A stretch of DNA of 62,144 nt from Nostoc sp. NMS4 (GCF_017115095.1 NZ_JABXKI010000255.1:1-62144); one strand, 5' to 3'. Numbered from the stretch's first letter, positions 18,100 through 26,978 are shown. Numbers and translations: made by a program. The notes: generated from the sequence alone by a model not told the origin.

Positions 18100-20367
18100 A
18101 TGTTTAACCAACTTGATGAATGCAACAGTCAGCTATTTGAACAATGTCCCGTTGGGCTAGCACTATGCCGAACAGATGGGATACTAATTAACATCAACCC
18201 CGCATTTGCTGCCATTTTAGGGCGCACTGTTCCAGAAACCCTGAATCTCACCTACTGGCAGATTACCCCAGAAAAATATGCTGCTACGGAGCAATCTAGC
18301 CTAGAAGACTTGGAACGAACTGGTCGCTATGGGCCTTATGAGAAGGAATACATCCACAAAAGCGGGCATCTGGTTCCGGTCAGATTATCTGGACTGATGA
18401 TTGAGAAAGATGGAGAACAACTTATCTGGTCTAGTGTGGAAGATATCAGCGACCTTCGACGCATTCAACAAGAACGCCAAGATACTGAACAAATCCTGAA
18501 ACAGAGTGAAGCCCGATACCGCTCTCTGGTGACAGCTACAGCACAAATTGTCTGGGTAAGTACACCAGATGGAATTTACTTTGAACTGGCAAGCTGGATA
18601 GCTTATACAGGTCAAAGTCTAGCTGAAGCGGAAAATGGGGGCTGGATTGATGCCGTTCATCCCGAAGATTGCGATCGCACAGCCGAAGTCTGGGGTGCAG
18701 CCGTGGCCAACCGTAGCGTCTATGAAATTGAATACCGGATTCGTGGACAAGATGGCTTATACCGCCACTTCTTTGTTTGTGGCGCACCTATCCTCGAAGA
18801 AGACGGCAGCATCCGCGAGTGGGTAGGCACTTGCACTGATATTCACGATCGCAAGGTAGCAGAAGCCGAAAAGGAGTGTATCGAAGCCCGATACCGCTCT
18901 TTAGTGACAGCTACCTCCCAAATGGTTTGGATTACCACTCCTGACGGACTGCAAAAGGCAGATATGTCTGAGTGGAGAGCCTACACGGGTCAGACAATAG
19001 CTGAAGCCGATGGCTGGGGCTGGTTAAATGCCGTTCATCCTGATGACCGTCCCCTCACCGCCGAAATTTGGAGTGCTGCTGTAGCTAACCGCAGCCTCTA
19101 TGAAGTCGAATATCGGGTGCGTGGCAAAGATGGCACTTATCGCTACTTTTTTGCCTGTGGTACTCCCATTTTAGAAGAAGACGGCAGTATCCGCGAGTGG
19201 GTAGGTACTTGCACTGATATTCACGATCGCAAGCTAGCCGAAAAAAGTTTGCAAAAGAGCGAAGAACGGTTTCGCTCTTTGGTAACAGCCAGCTCGCAAA
19301 TTGTCTGGGTGACTACACCGGAAGGAGAGGCGGTGAGCCGTGAAATGGCTACCTGGTTAGCGTACACAGGTCAGAGTGCAGATGAAATCGAGGGTTTGGG
19401 CTGGCTCGATCCGATTCACCCCGATGACCGTACCCACACAGCCCTTGCCTGGAGTAACGCTGTGGCGAATCAGAGTCTCTTTCAAACTGAATATCAGTTA
19501 CGTGCCAAAGACGGCAGCTACCGCCACTTTTTTGTTTGTGGTACGCCCATCCTAGAAGCAGATGGCAGCGTTCGAGAATGGATTGGCACCTGCACCGATA
19601 TCCACGATCGCAAACTGGCAGAAGCTGAAAATCAGCGTCTGAAAGAACGATATCGCTCCTTAGTAACTGCTACTTCCCAGATTATCTGGGGGGCTACCCC
19701 AGAAGGGCTGGGAATCAGCAGGGAAATGCTCACCTGGATGGACTATACGGGGCAAAGCGAAGCTGAAGTTGAGGGTTGGGGCTGGCTAGATCGAATTCAC
19801 CCCCATGACCGTGCCAGTTCTACAGAGGCTTGGAATGCTGCTGTGGCAAACCGAGGTATCTATCAAACCGAATATCGGCTGCTTGGCAAGGATGGCAGAT
19901 ACCGCTACTTCTCTGTCTGTGGTGCCCCCGTCTTGGAAGAAGACGGCAGCATTCGGGAATGGATTGGTGCTTGCAGCGATATTCACGAACGCAAACAGGC
20001 AGAAGCTGAAAATCAACGTCTGATGGATATGTTGAATCATTCCAGCGATGCCATCATCGTCCGCGACATGAGCGACAAAATCTCTCACTGGAATCAAGGT
20101 GCCCAAAGGCTCTACGGTTGGACTCGTGAGGAAGTGAAAGACCAATGCATTCACACTTTTATTAAAAAAACCTTTCTCAAGCCAAAGGAAGAAATTATTG
20201 CAGAGTTATTAGAGCAAGGAAATTGGGAAGGAGAAGTGGAACATCTCACCCATGATGGCAAACTGATTATTGTCCAAAGCCGATGGACGTTGCAACGGGA
20301 CATCGACTCTCAACCCTGCGCGGTGCTGGAAATCAATACTGATATTACTGCTCGCAAGCAAGCATAA
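18100..20367 (+). CDS. Multi-PAS sensory part of a broken hybrid histidine kinase
   Basis: 755 aa: an N-terminal PAS domain (residues 1-125), four tandem near-copies of a PAS/PAC unit starting at about 137, 262, 388 and 515 (each ~125 aa, beginning RYRSLVTAT and ending REWVGTCTDIHDRK or close), and a sixth PAS from about 636. It stops at a TAA at 20365-20367 directly after DITARKQA. The same frame stays open after the stop and encodes a coiled coil, then PAS, kinase and receiver domains, so this is most simply the 5' part of one 1376-aa hybrid kinase hit by a single nonsense change. Alone it has no kinase domain. Confidence 0.85.
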   Translation: MFNQLDECNSQLFEQCPVGLALCRTDGILININPAFAAILGRTVPETLNLTYWQITPEKYAATEQSSLEDLERTGRYGPYEKEYIHKSGHLVPVRLSGLMIEKDGEQLIWSSVEDISDLRRIQQERQDTEQILKQSEARYRSLVTATAQIVWVSTPDGIYFELASWIAYTGQSLAEAENGGWIDAVHPEDCDRTAEVWGAAVANRSVYEIEYRIRGQDGLYRHFFVCGAPILEEDGSIREWVGTCTDIHDRKVAEAEKECIEARYRSLVTATSQMVWITTPDGLQKADMSEWRAYTGQTIAEADGWGWLNAVHPDDRPLTAEIWSAAVANRSLYEVEYRVRGKDGTYRYFFACGTPILEEDGSIREWVGTCTDIHDRKLAEKSLQKSEERFRSLVTASSQIVWVTTPEGEAVSREMATWLAYTGQSADEIEGLGWLDPIHPDDRTHTALAWSNAVANQSLFQTEYQLRAKDGSYRHFFVCGTPILEADGSVREWIGTCTDIHDRKLAEAENQRLKERYRSLVTATSQIIWGATPEGLGISREMLTWMDYTGQSEAEVEGWGWLDRIHPHDRASSTEAWNAAVANRGIYQTEYRLLGKDGRYRYFSVCGAPVLEEDGSIREWIGACSDIHERKQAEAENQRLMDMLNHSSDAIIVRDMSDKISHWNQGAQRLYGWTREEVKDQCIHTFIKKTFLKPKEEIIAELLEQGNWEGEVEHLTHDGKLIIVQSRWTLQRDIDSQPCAVLEINTDITARKQA

Positions 20368-20490
20368 ATCGCTCTGCGACAACTGAATCAAAAACTAGAA
20401 GCCAGAGTTATAGAACGAACGGCTGCTCTACAAAATACCCTAGCAGAAGCGCAGGGATTAAATGCCATTTTAGATAACTTAGCAGATGGT

Positions 20491-22230
20491 TTGTTAGTGG
20501 CAGATACCACAGGACAAATCACCCACTTCAATCCTGCCTTTTTAAGAATGTATGAATTGACAGCTAGCGCCGTCAATGGTCACTACCGAGAATTGCCAAT
20601 ATCTGGTTTAGCTGACCTGGTTATACGAACTCAGTCTCATCCTGGGGAGGTGTTTTCTGCGGAAGTTGCACTGACCAAAGAACGCATTGGTCAAGCAGTA
20701 GCGACCGCCATTTTCAAAAAGACGGCAGATCCAGAACCCGCGGCCTGCTTCGGTTCAGCACTGCTGATTCGGGATATAACGGCAGAAAAGGAAATCGACC
20801 AGATGAAGACCGACTTCATCTCAACAGTTTCCCACGAGTTGCGGACACCACTCACTTCTGTCCTCGGTTTTGCGTCCATCATTCAAGAAAAGCTAGAAAC
20901 CGATGTGTTCCCAATGATTTCTACCGAAGACCGCAAGCTTCAGAAAACGATTAAGCGGGTGGCTGATAATCTCAACATTATTGTATCGGAAGCAGAACGG
21001 CTCACATCTTTGATTAACGATGTCTTGGACATCGCCAAAATGGAAGCAGGTAAAGTGGAATGGCAGATGCAGCCGATTGATCCGAGCGAATTACTGGATT
21101 GGGCAACCAATTCTACCGCCGGCTTATTTGAAACCAACGGCTTGCAGTTGGTGTGCGAGATTGAACCTGGACTGCCTCAGATAATAGGCGATCGCAACCG
21201 TCTACTACAAGTTTTAATCAATCTGATTTCCAATGCCGTTAAGTTTACCGAGTCTGGTTGTGTTACCTGCCGCGTCAAACAAGGAAGTGACGGTGTTTGC
21301 ATCAGCGTCATCGACACAGGTATTGGGATTGCACCGGAAGATCAGCCGAAAGTATTCGAGAAATTCCGTCAAGTTGGGGACACCCTCACCGACAAACCCA
21401 AAGGCACAGGGTTAGGACTGCCCATCTGTAAACAAATCGTCGATCATCATGGCGGTAGAATCTGGGTTGAGAGTGAGCCAGGTAAAGGTAGCATATTCTC
21501 GTTCATCATTCCCACCTACGCTTGCGATCCAAAAACCACTGCTAATCTAAATTTGGATACTCTTGTAAAACAACTCAAAGAACACGTCATTACCAAAAAT
21601 GCGGTGCTAAACCATAACCGTAAAACCATTTTGGTTGTAGATGATGACGCTAACATTCGAGAACTGCTCCGCCAACAACTGGAAAACGAAGGCTACAATG
21701 TTCGAGAAGGAAAGGACGGCATGGATGCAATTCATCAAATCAAAACAGCCCGTCCCGATCTGATTCTCTTGGATGTGATGATGCCCCAAATCAACGGCTT
21801 TGATGTGGCAGCCGTTCTTAAAAATGATCCTCAGACCGCAGACATTCCGATTATCATTCTGTCGATTATTGAAAACAAAGAACGGGGCTACCACATTGGC
21901 ATCGATCGCTATCTCACCAAGCCCATTGACACAGAAAAACTCCTCAACGAAATTGGCTCACTACTTTACCAAGGCACTTCTAGTAAAAAGGTATTGGTTG
22001 TAGATAAAAATGCATCAGCCTTAAAAACCCTATCAGATGTGCTACAAACTCAGGGATACAGTGTGATTGAAGCCTCCGATCCGCAAGAATGTATTTATAA
22101 AGCCCTGTTAGCCAAACCTGACATGATCATCATCGATTCTATCTTCTCTCAAGAAGCCGATTTGGTGAAAACCCTACGGTTTGAGAAGGAGTTGGAAAAT
22201 GTATTTTTTATTATGCTATCTGAACAGTAA
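20491..22230 (+). CDS. Kinase-receiver part of the broken hybrid histidine kinase
   Basis: 579 aa from a TTG, the first usable start after the stop at 20365; the next ATG is at about 20549. It is in the same frame as the gene ending at 20367. Order: PAS remainder, HisKA (VSHELRTPLTSVLGF, His912 in fused numbering), ATPase (LISNAVKFT, DTGIGIA, GTGLGLPIC), a receiver with Asp1225 in LILLDVMMP and YLTKPID, and a second receiver-like domain that ends early after FFIMLSEQ without its Lys. The missing ATG and ribosome site argue that this part is not an independent gene unless reinitiation occurs. Confidence 0.75.
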   Translation: MLVADTTGQITHFNPAFLRMYELTASAVNGHYRELPISGLADLVIRTQSHPGEVFSAEVALTKERIGQAVATAIFKKTADPEPAACFGSALLIRDITAEKEIDQMKTDFISTVSHELRTPLTSVLGFASIIQEKLETDVFPMISTEDRKLQKTIKRVADNLNIIVSEAERLTSLINDVLDIAKMEAGKVEWQMQPIDPSELLDWATNSTAGLFETNGLQLVCEIEPGLPQIIGDRNRLLQVLINLISNAVKFTESGCVTCRVKQGSDGVCISVIDTGIGIAPEDQPKVFEKFRQVGDTLTDKPKGTGLGLPICKQIVDHHGGRIWVESEPGKGSIFSFIIPTYACDPKTTANLNLDTLVKQLKEHVITKNAVLNHNRKTILVVDDDANIRELLRQQLENEGYNVREGKDGMDAIHQIKTARPDLILLDVMMPQINGFDVAAVLKNDPQTADIPIIILSIIENKERGYHIGIDRYLTKPIDTEKLLNEIGSLLYQGTSSKKVLVVDKNASALKTLSDVLQTQGYSVIEASDPQECIYKALLAKPDMIIIDSIFSQEADLVKTLRFEKELENVFFIMLSEQ

Positions 22231-22375
22231 TCGCTGTTGCTGGGGACTGGGTACTAGATACTAGATACTAGATACCAAGTACTGAGGACTAGGGAAGAAC
22301 TTTCCAATCCCCAGTCCCTAATCCCCAGTCCCCAATCCCCAATCCCCAATCCCTAATCCTCAGTCCCCAATCCCT
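22231..22375. repeat. STRR array between kinase and response regulator
   Basis: TACTAGATACTAGATACTAG units (about 22252-22276) are followed by about twelve CCCCAGT/CCCCAAT/CCCTAAT heptamers (about 22297-22374). The heptamers run right up to the ATG of the response regulator, so they occupy its ribosome-binding region, and no Shine-Dalgarno sequence is seen there. Confidence 0.9.
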
Positions 22376-22753
22376 ATGACCCAGAAAATTCTAATTGTTG
22401 ATGATGAACCCAATATCTTGATTTTGATGGAACAAGCCTTAGAAGCATTAGAAGATGAGGGTGTTGAACTTCTAACTGCTAGAAATGGAGAAGAAGCTCT
22501 CGAAACTATTAAAACTGAAAAACCAAACCTAGTTTTTCTTGATGTGATGATGCCAAAAATGAATGGTCTGCAAGTCTGCCATATTGTAAAACACGACCTA
22601 CAAATGACTGAAATCTACATCATAATCTTGACAGCTAAAGGACAGGAATTTGATAAACAAAAAGGAATTGAGGTGGGTGCAGACTTATATCTAACTAAAC
22701 CATTTCGTCCCAAAGAAGTACTTGAAAAATCAATGCAGGTGTTGGGTTTTTAA
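22376..22753 (+). CDS. Single-domain response regulator (CheY-like)
   Basis: 125 aa, one receiver domain without an output domain. Acidic pocket Asp9/Asp10 (IVDDEP), phospho-acceptor Asp56 (VFLDVMMPKMNG), Thr in ILTAK and Lys in YLTKPF are all present, so it should be phosphorylated. It follows the two kinases on the same strand and is the likely partner or phosphate sink of His300 of the GAF kinase. Its start codon sits directly after a heptamer repeat array, which may affect translation. Confidence 0.92.
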   Translation: MTQKILIVDDEPNILILMEQALEALEDEGVELLTARNGEEALETIKTEKPNLVFLDVMMPKMNGLQVCHIVKHDLQMTEIYIIILTAKGQEFDKQKGIEVGADLYLTKPFRPKEVLEKSMQVLGF

Positions 22754-22789
22754 GTAAAATGCTGATAGATCAATAATAAAATCTCTCAA

Positions 22790-22868
22790 TGTAGGTTGGT
22801 TTCACTGCCGTTCAACCCAACATGAACAATGATAAAATATTGGGTTTCGTTCCTCAACCCAACCTACA
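22790..22868. repeat. Inverted-repeat element GTAGGTTGG...CCAACCTAC
   Basis: The outer arms GTAGGTTGG (22791-22799) and CCAACCTAC (22859-22867) enclose a second imperfect pair around AACCCAACAT and ATATTGGGTT. A 'GTAGGTTGGGTT' dispersed element of this kind is widespread in cyanobacterial intergenic DNA. It stands 40 bp after the response regulator and may also end its transcript. Confidence 0.7.
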
Positions 22869-23217
22869 AATGATTTTGCAACTGTACAAGAGGTGTTCCC
22901 TGATTGGGTAAATTAAGGAGTACAAGGATTAGGCGATCGCTTATTTTAATGGTGGTAGCGATCGCCAATCAGACTAATTTGATTGCCAAATGCGCGGATG
23001 GGTAGATGTACAAAATGAGATGGAGCGAAAAAGGCTGTACGCTCCATCTATACAAGACTTTCAGGACAATGGTACTTTGAAACCATCCGCGCACCTTATA
23101 GGGACTACTTTTCAGCGATTTGCATCTTGTGATATGACTATTGCCTGTGTTATGATTCTTTCATTCGCGCAACTGAACCTTGAAAACCAAATACAGCACT
23201 GCTTTCAGAAGCCAGCC
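22869..23217 (+). promoter_or_regulatory. CRISPR leader region
   Basis: 349 bp between the inverted repeat and the first CRISPR repeat. It contains a HIP1 pair that can form a 10-bp stem (22932-22941 with 22957-22966), the large nested hairpin at 22991-23093, and a promoter-like pair TTGTGA (23127-23132) and TATGAT (23151-23156) with 18-bp spacing. That would start transcription about 55 bases before the array. The array polarity (intact repeats here, degenerate one at the far end) supports this side as the leader. Confidence 0.75.
22991..23093 (+). ncRNA. Candidate structured RNA or leader hairpin upstream of the CRISPR array
   Basis: The outer stem is 11 perfect pairs (TGCGCGGATGG at 22991-23001 with CCATCCGCGCA at 23083-23093). 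The inner hairpin is nine perfect pairs (GATGGAGCG at 23019-23027 with CGCTCCATC at 23040-23048) around a 12-nt loop. Two nested perfect stems in about 100 bp are hard to get by chance. It lies upstream of the likely leader promoter, so it would need its own promoter to be an RNA; it could instead act as DNA, for example in integrase recruitment. Confidence 0.45.
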
Positions 23218-26005
23218 ATTGCAATTAACCAAAATCCCTATTAGGGATTGAAACTATCGATTATGCCTTTACCTTTTTCCCGTCGTCTTTTTGATTGCAA
23301 TTAACCAAAATCCCTATTAGGGATTGAAACGAATTACTACAGCCCGTTGCTGCATATTTTCAATGGATTGCAATTAACCAAAATCCCTATTAGGGATTGA
23401 AACTTTCTACCTCAATGGAGTAATGGTACTCGTATTATTGCAATTAACCAAAATCCCTATTAGGGATTGAAACCTACTAATTACGGGCAAGGTGTAGATG
23501 CATCACATTGCAATTAACCAAAATCCCTATTAGGGATTGAAACTCTAAATGCAGATTTGTATTCCTTGGTTGCGTATATTGCAATTAACCAAAATCCCTA
23601 TTAGGGATTGAAACGAAAAAACAAACCTAACTAATTTCTGCATATCCTCATTGCAATTAACCAAAATCCCTATTAGGGATTGAAACTACTAATGGGATAC
23701 TAATACAGCTAAAAGATGATAATTGCAATTAACCAAAATCCCTATTAGGGATTGAAACGGGGATAAAGAATTTTTTTAGATTCAAAATCTATTATTGCAA
23801 TTAACCAAAATCCCTATTAGGGATTGAAACTCATTATAATGCACACTTGCCTGGCACTACCCCGCAAATTGCAATTAACCAAAATCCCTATTAGGGATTG
23901 AAACTTGCCATTAGCCTTAGCTTCAGCAAGAATCTGCTCAGATTGCAATTAACCAAAATCCCTATTAGGGATTGAAACTTTCGGAGTAAACCGCTTGCTT
24001 GCTAGACTTTAGGATTGCAATTAACCAAAATCCCTATTAGGGATTGAAACACGGTTGTAATAGTTCATCGATTGGTACACCCTTATTGCAATTAACCAAA
24101 ATCCCTATTAGGGATTGAAACCCATTATTACTGGCAGGTAGCCAAGACTACCGAAGATTGCAATTAACCAAAATCCCTATTAGGGATTGAAACTTGCTAC
24201 CTACAATGCACTTCAGCAGTGCTACCAATTGCAATTAACCAAAATCCCTATTAGGGATTGAAACGCGGAAGCACTAAAGGAAATTGTGCTTTTGACTGCA
24301 CAAATGATTGCAATTAACCAAAATCCCTATTAGGGATTGAAACTTAAGTAATGCTCACGGATAACTTCTTCGCTGTTATTGCAATTAACCAAAATCCCTA
24401 TTAGGGATTGAAACACTCTCTTTCCATATAAAGAAGTTCACCGATTTATTGCAATTAACCAAAATCCCTATTAGGGATTGAAACATTGAGATGTCCTTTT
24501 ACTCGCACATACACGGTGTATTGCAATTAACCAAAATCCCTATTAGGGATTGAAACATATTGTATTGAAAAACAATTGTTGGCAAAACTTGAATATGCAA
24601 GATTGCAATTAACCAAAATCCCTATTAGGGATTGAAACATATTGTATTTCCTGTAAAACTGACCATTGATTTCATTGCAATTAACCAAAATCCCTATTAG
24701 GGATTGAAACAGCTTGACTGATTTGTACCTGTAACAATTAATATTGCAATTAACCAAAATCCCTATTAGGGATTGAAACACAGTTCCAGCACACATCAGA
24801 TACGTAGCAAAGGTATTGCAATTAACCAAAATCCCTATTAGGGATTGAAACCAAATTGGTCAAATTTAGCTCAAAACGAAGTTATTGCAATTAACCAAAA
24901 TCCCTATTAGGGATTGAAACTGTACATTTTGACGCGATCGCTGGGTATGTTGCAAAAATTGCAATTAACCAAAATCCCTATTAGGGATTGAAACAAAGCG
25001 ATCGCCCTCTTTCATCTCCAAATTGGCAGCATTGCAATTAACCAAAATCCCTATTAGGGATTGAAACAGCTTTACTGCAATTCATCGATCCAATCAAAAA
25101 CATATTCCAAGGCATTGCAATTAACCAAAATCCCTATTAGGGATTGAAACAGCTTTACTGCCAAGTATTGCAAATTGTAATACTATTGCAATTAACCAAA
25201 ATCCCTATTAGGGATTGAAACCAACTACATCAAAAGCTTGCTGCACCATATCTCTGATTGCAATTAACCAAAATCCCTATTAGGGATTGAAACCCTCAAC
25301 GGCGAACCAGTGTATACATTTTTACTTTTATTGCAATTAACCAAAATCCCTATTAGGGATTGAAACTCTGGTAACTCTCTGACAAAATTAGTATCTAACA
25401 TTGCAATTAACCAAAATCCCTATTAGGGATTGAAACAAAGAAGCCGCAAAACAAGCAGCCACAGGAGTAATTGCAATTAACCAAAATCCCTATTAGGGAT
25501 TGAAACGTGTTACTGCGATCGCTACAGGTTCTTTGAAGATTGGATTGCAATTAACCAAAATCCCTATTAGGGATTGAAACTCCCCAACATTGGGCATCTA
25601 GCGGTGTTAGTTGCATTGCAATTAACCAAAATCCCTATTAGGGATTGAAACGCCGATCCAGTAGGCCACCTTTTCCGGTGATGCATTGCAATTAACCAAA
25701 ATCCCTATTAGGGATTGAAACCTCCTTTCCAATGAGGTACAGTGATTGGGTATTTATTGCAATTAACCAAAATCCCTATTAGGGATTGAAACATTTCTAC
25801 TTGCTCAACTCCTAAATCTAATTCTATTGCAATTAACCAAAATCCCTATTAGGGATTGAAACTTTGTATGACCTTTTAGATTTAAAGACTTAAGTATTGC
25901 AATTAACCAAAATCCCTATTAGGGATTGAAACTCCTATCTCAGTGCCTCACTGGGACGGAACACCGAGATTGCAATTAACCAAAATCCCTATTAGGGATT
26001 GAAAA
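23218..26005 (+). CRISPR. CRISPR array, 39 repeats and 38 spacers, no adjacent cas genes
   Basis: The repeat is 37 bp, starting ATTGCAATTAACC, with the palindromic core AATCCCTATTAGGGATT and the end GATTGAAAC. All copies read alike except the last (25969-26005), where the final C is A, marking the leader-distal end. Spacers are 32-46 nt (mean 35.4). The 3' ATTGAAAC would give the 8-nt crRNA 5' tag made by Cas6, as in type III and I-D systems of cyanobacteria; subtype is not certain. No cas gene occurs in the window, so the machinery must act in trans. Spacers 19 and 26 are unusually long and share their first 10-11 nt with their neighbours 20 and 27. Confidence 0.99.
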
Positions 26006-26136
26006 AAATATGTATTGCTAAGTTTTTCAAGCACATTTTACGAAAAGAAGTAGGAATTTTGAGAGTTAATAAGGTAATTTAAACCCTAAATTAAAATTAA
26101 ATAATAGTATCCAAGCGATCGCGTCATTTTTAGAGG

Positions 26137-26173
26137 AATCCGGTTTGATTTTTAAACAAAATTAAACCGGATT
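26137..26173. terminator. Bidirectional hairpin terminator between CRISPR array and exporter gene
   Basis: The arms 26137-26152 and 26158-26173 pair over 16 positions (one G-T) around a 5-nt loop and centre on AATCCGGTTT/AAACCGGATT. It sits 130 bp after the last repeat and just after the stop of the minus-strand gene, so it can end both transcripts. Confidence 0.75.
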
Positions 26174-26186
26174 TATATATTACGAA

Positions 26187-26978
26187 TTACGAATTAGTAA
26201 TTATTTGTTGATAATTTATCCAAGCTTCCCAAAAAATATAAATTGATAGTATTCCTAAGAAGATGCGAAGCACTAGGCTCACAGTATAAGCTGGTAGTTT
26301 TGGTAATGCACGAGTACTCATCTGAACACCTAAAAGACCACCACATCCCAAAACTATACCTTGAGCAAACAGAATATTTCCCTCTAATGTATGTCCTGTG
26401 CAAGCAGCTAAAGCAGTGATGACAATCACCCCCAAACTAGTCTGAATTGCTACTTTAATATCTTCTCCCAGTAATAACATTTGCAGTGGCACCATAATTG
26501 TACCGCCACCTAAACCAAATAAACCTGCTAAAATTCCTGCTGCTCCTCCAGTGCCAATTTTAGAAACCAATGGGTTAAATACTGGGGTTGTATCCTCTGT
26601 TTCTTTGAAAGCTAATTGCTTGCGAAGCTCAATCAGATAGATATTAGCAAGTAGTATGATGCCAAATGTAAAAAGTATTATATAAGATGGAATTTTATTG
26701 GCGAAATATACACCTATTCCAGTAGTTAGAAAAGCTGGAATTCCTAAATAAATTACTCGTTTAAAGTCAAAGTAACCCATTCGCCAATTCTGCAAACTTC
26801 CAGAAATTGAAGTAATCACAATAGCAAGGCTACTAGTAGCGATCGCCTGAACGGGAGTATAACCTAATGTGACTAAAAGAGGAATTGTGATAATACCGCC
26901 ACCTATTCCTAAAAGTCCAGCTATGACTCCAGATATTAAACCCCCACTCACTAAAATCAACCAACTAAAATCAATCAT
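26187..26978 (-). CDS. TauE/SafE-family sulfite/sulfonate exporter (TSUP)
   Basis: 263 aa with about eight hydrophobic helices and the internal pseudo-duplication of the family: LLGIGGGIITIPLLVTLGY (about residues 22-40) is echoed by LFGLGGGTIMVPLQMLLLG (about 152-170). TSUP proteins move sulfite, sulfonate or other small anions across the inner membrane. The next gene upstream on the same strand is a sulfite oxidase, which favours a role in sulfite handling. Direction and substrate are inferred. Confidence 0.87.
   Translation of the reverse strand: MIDFSWLILVSGGLISGVIAGLLGIGGGIITIPLLVTLGYTPVQAIATSSLAIVITSISGSLQNWRMGYFDFKRVIYLGIPAFLTTGIGVYFANKIPSYIILFTFGIILLANIYLIELRKQLAFKETEDTTPVFNPLVSKIGTGGAAGILAGLFGLGGGTIMVPLQMLLLGEDIKVAIQTSLGVIVITALAACTGHTLEGNILFAQGIVLGCGGLLGVQMSTRALPKLPAYTVSLVLRIFLGILSIYIFWEAWINYQQIITNS

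Noticed and set aside
22869..23217. The leader hairpin as a tracrRNA
   Set aside because: No anti-repeat complementary to the 37-bp repeat is visible in it and no cas9 or cas12 gene is present, so a tracrRNA is not supported.
22990..23244. An 84-codon reading frame ending in the first CRISPR repeat
   Set aside because: It covers the leader hairpins and ends inside the repeat; the peptide looks random and overlaps the likely leader promoter.
24265..24306. Spacer 15 (42 nt) as a third case of overshooting integration
   Set aside because: Its first bases GCGGAAG do not match the next spacer (TTAAGTA), so there is no shared prefix; it may just be a long capture.
24527..24829. A 100-codon minus-strand reading frame inside the CRISPR array
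   Set aside because: It is only repeat and spacer DNA read through; the peptide is repeated FQSLIGILVNCN from the repeats and has no family match or ribosome-binding site.
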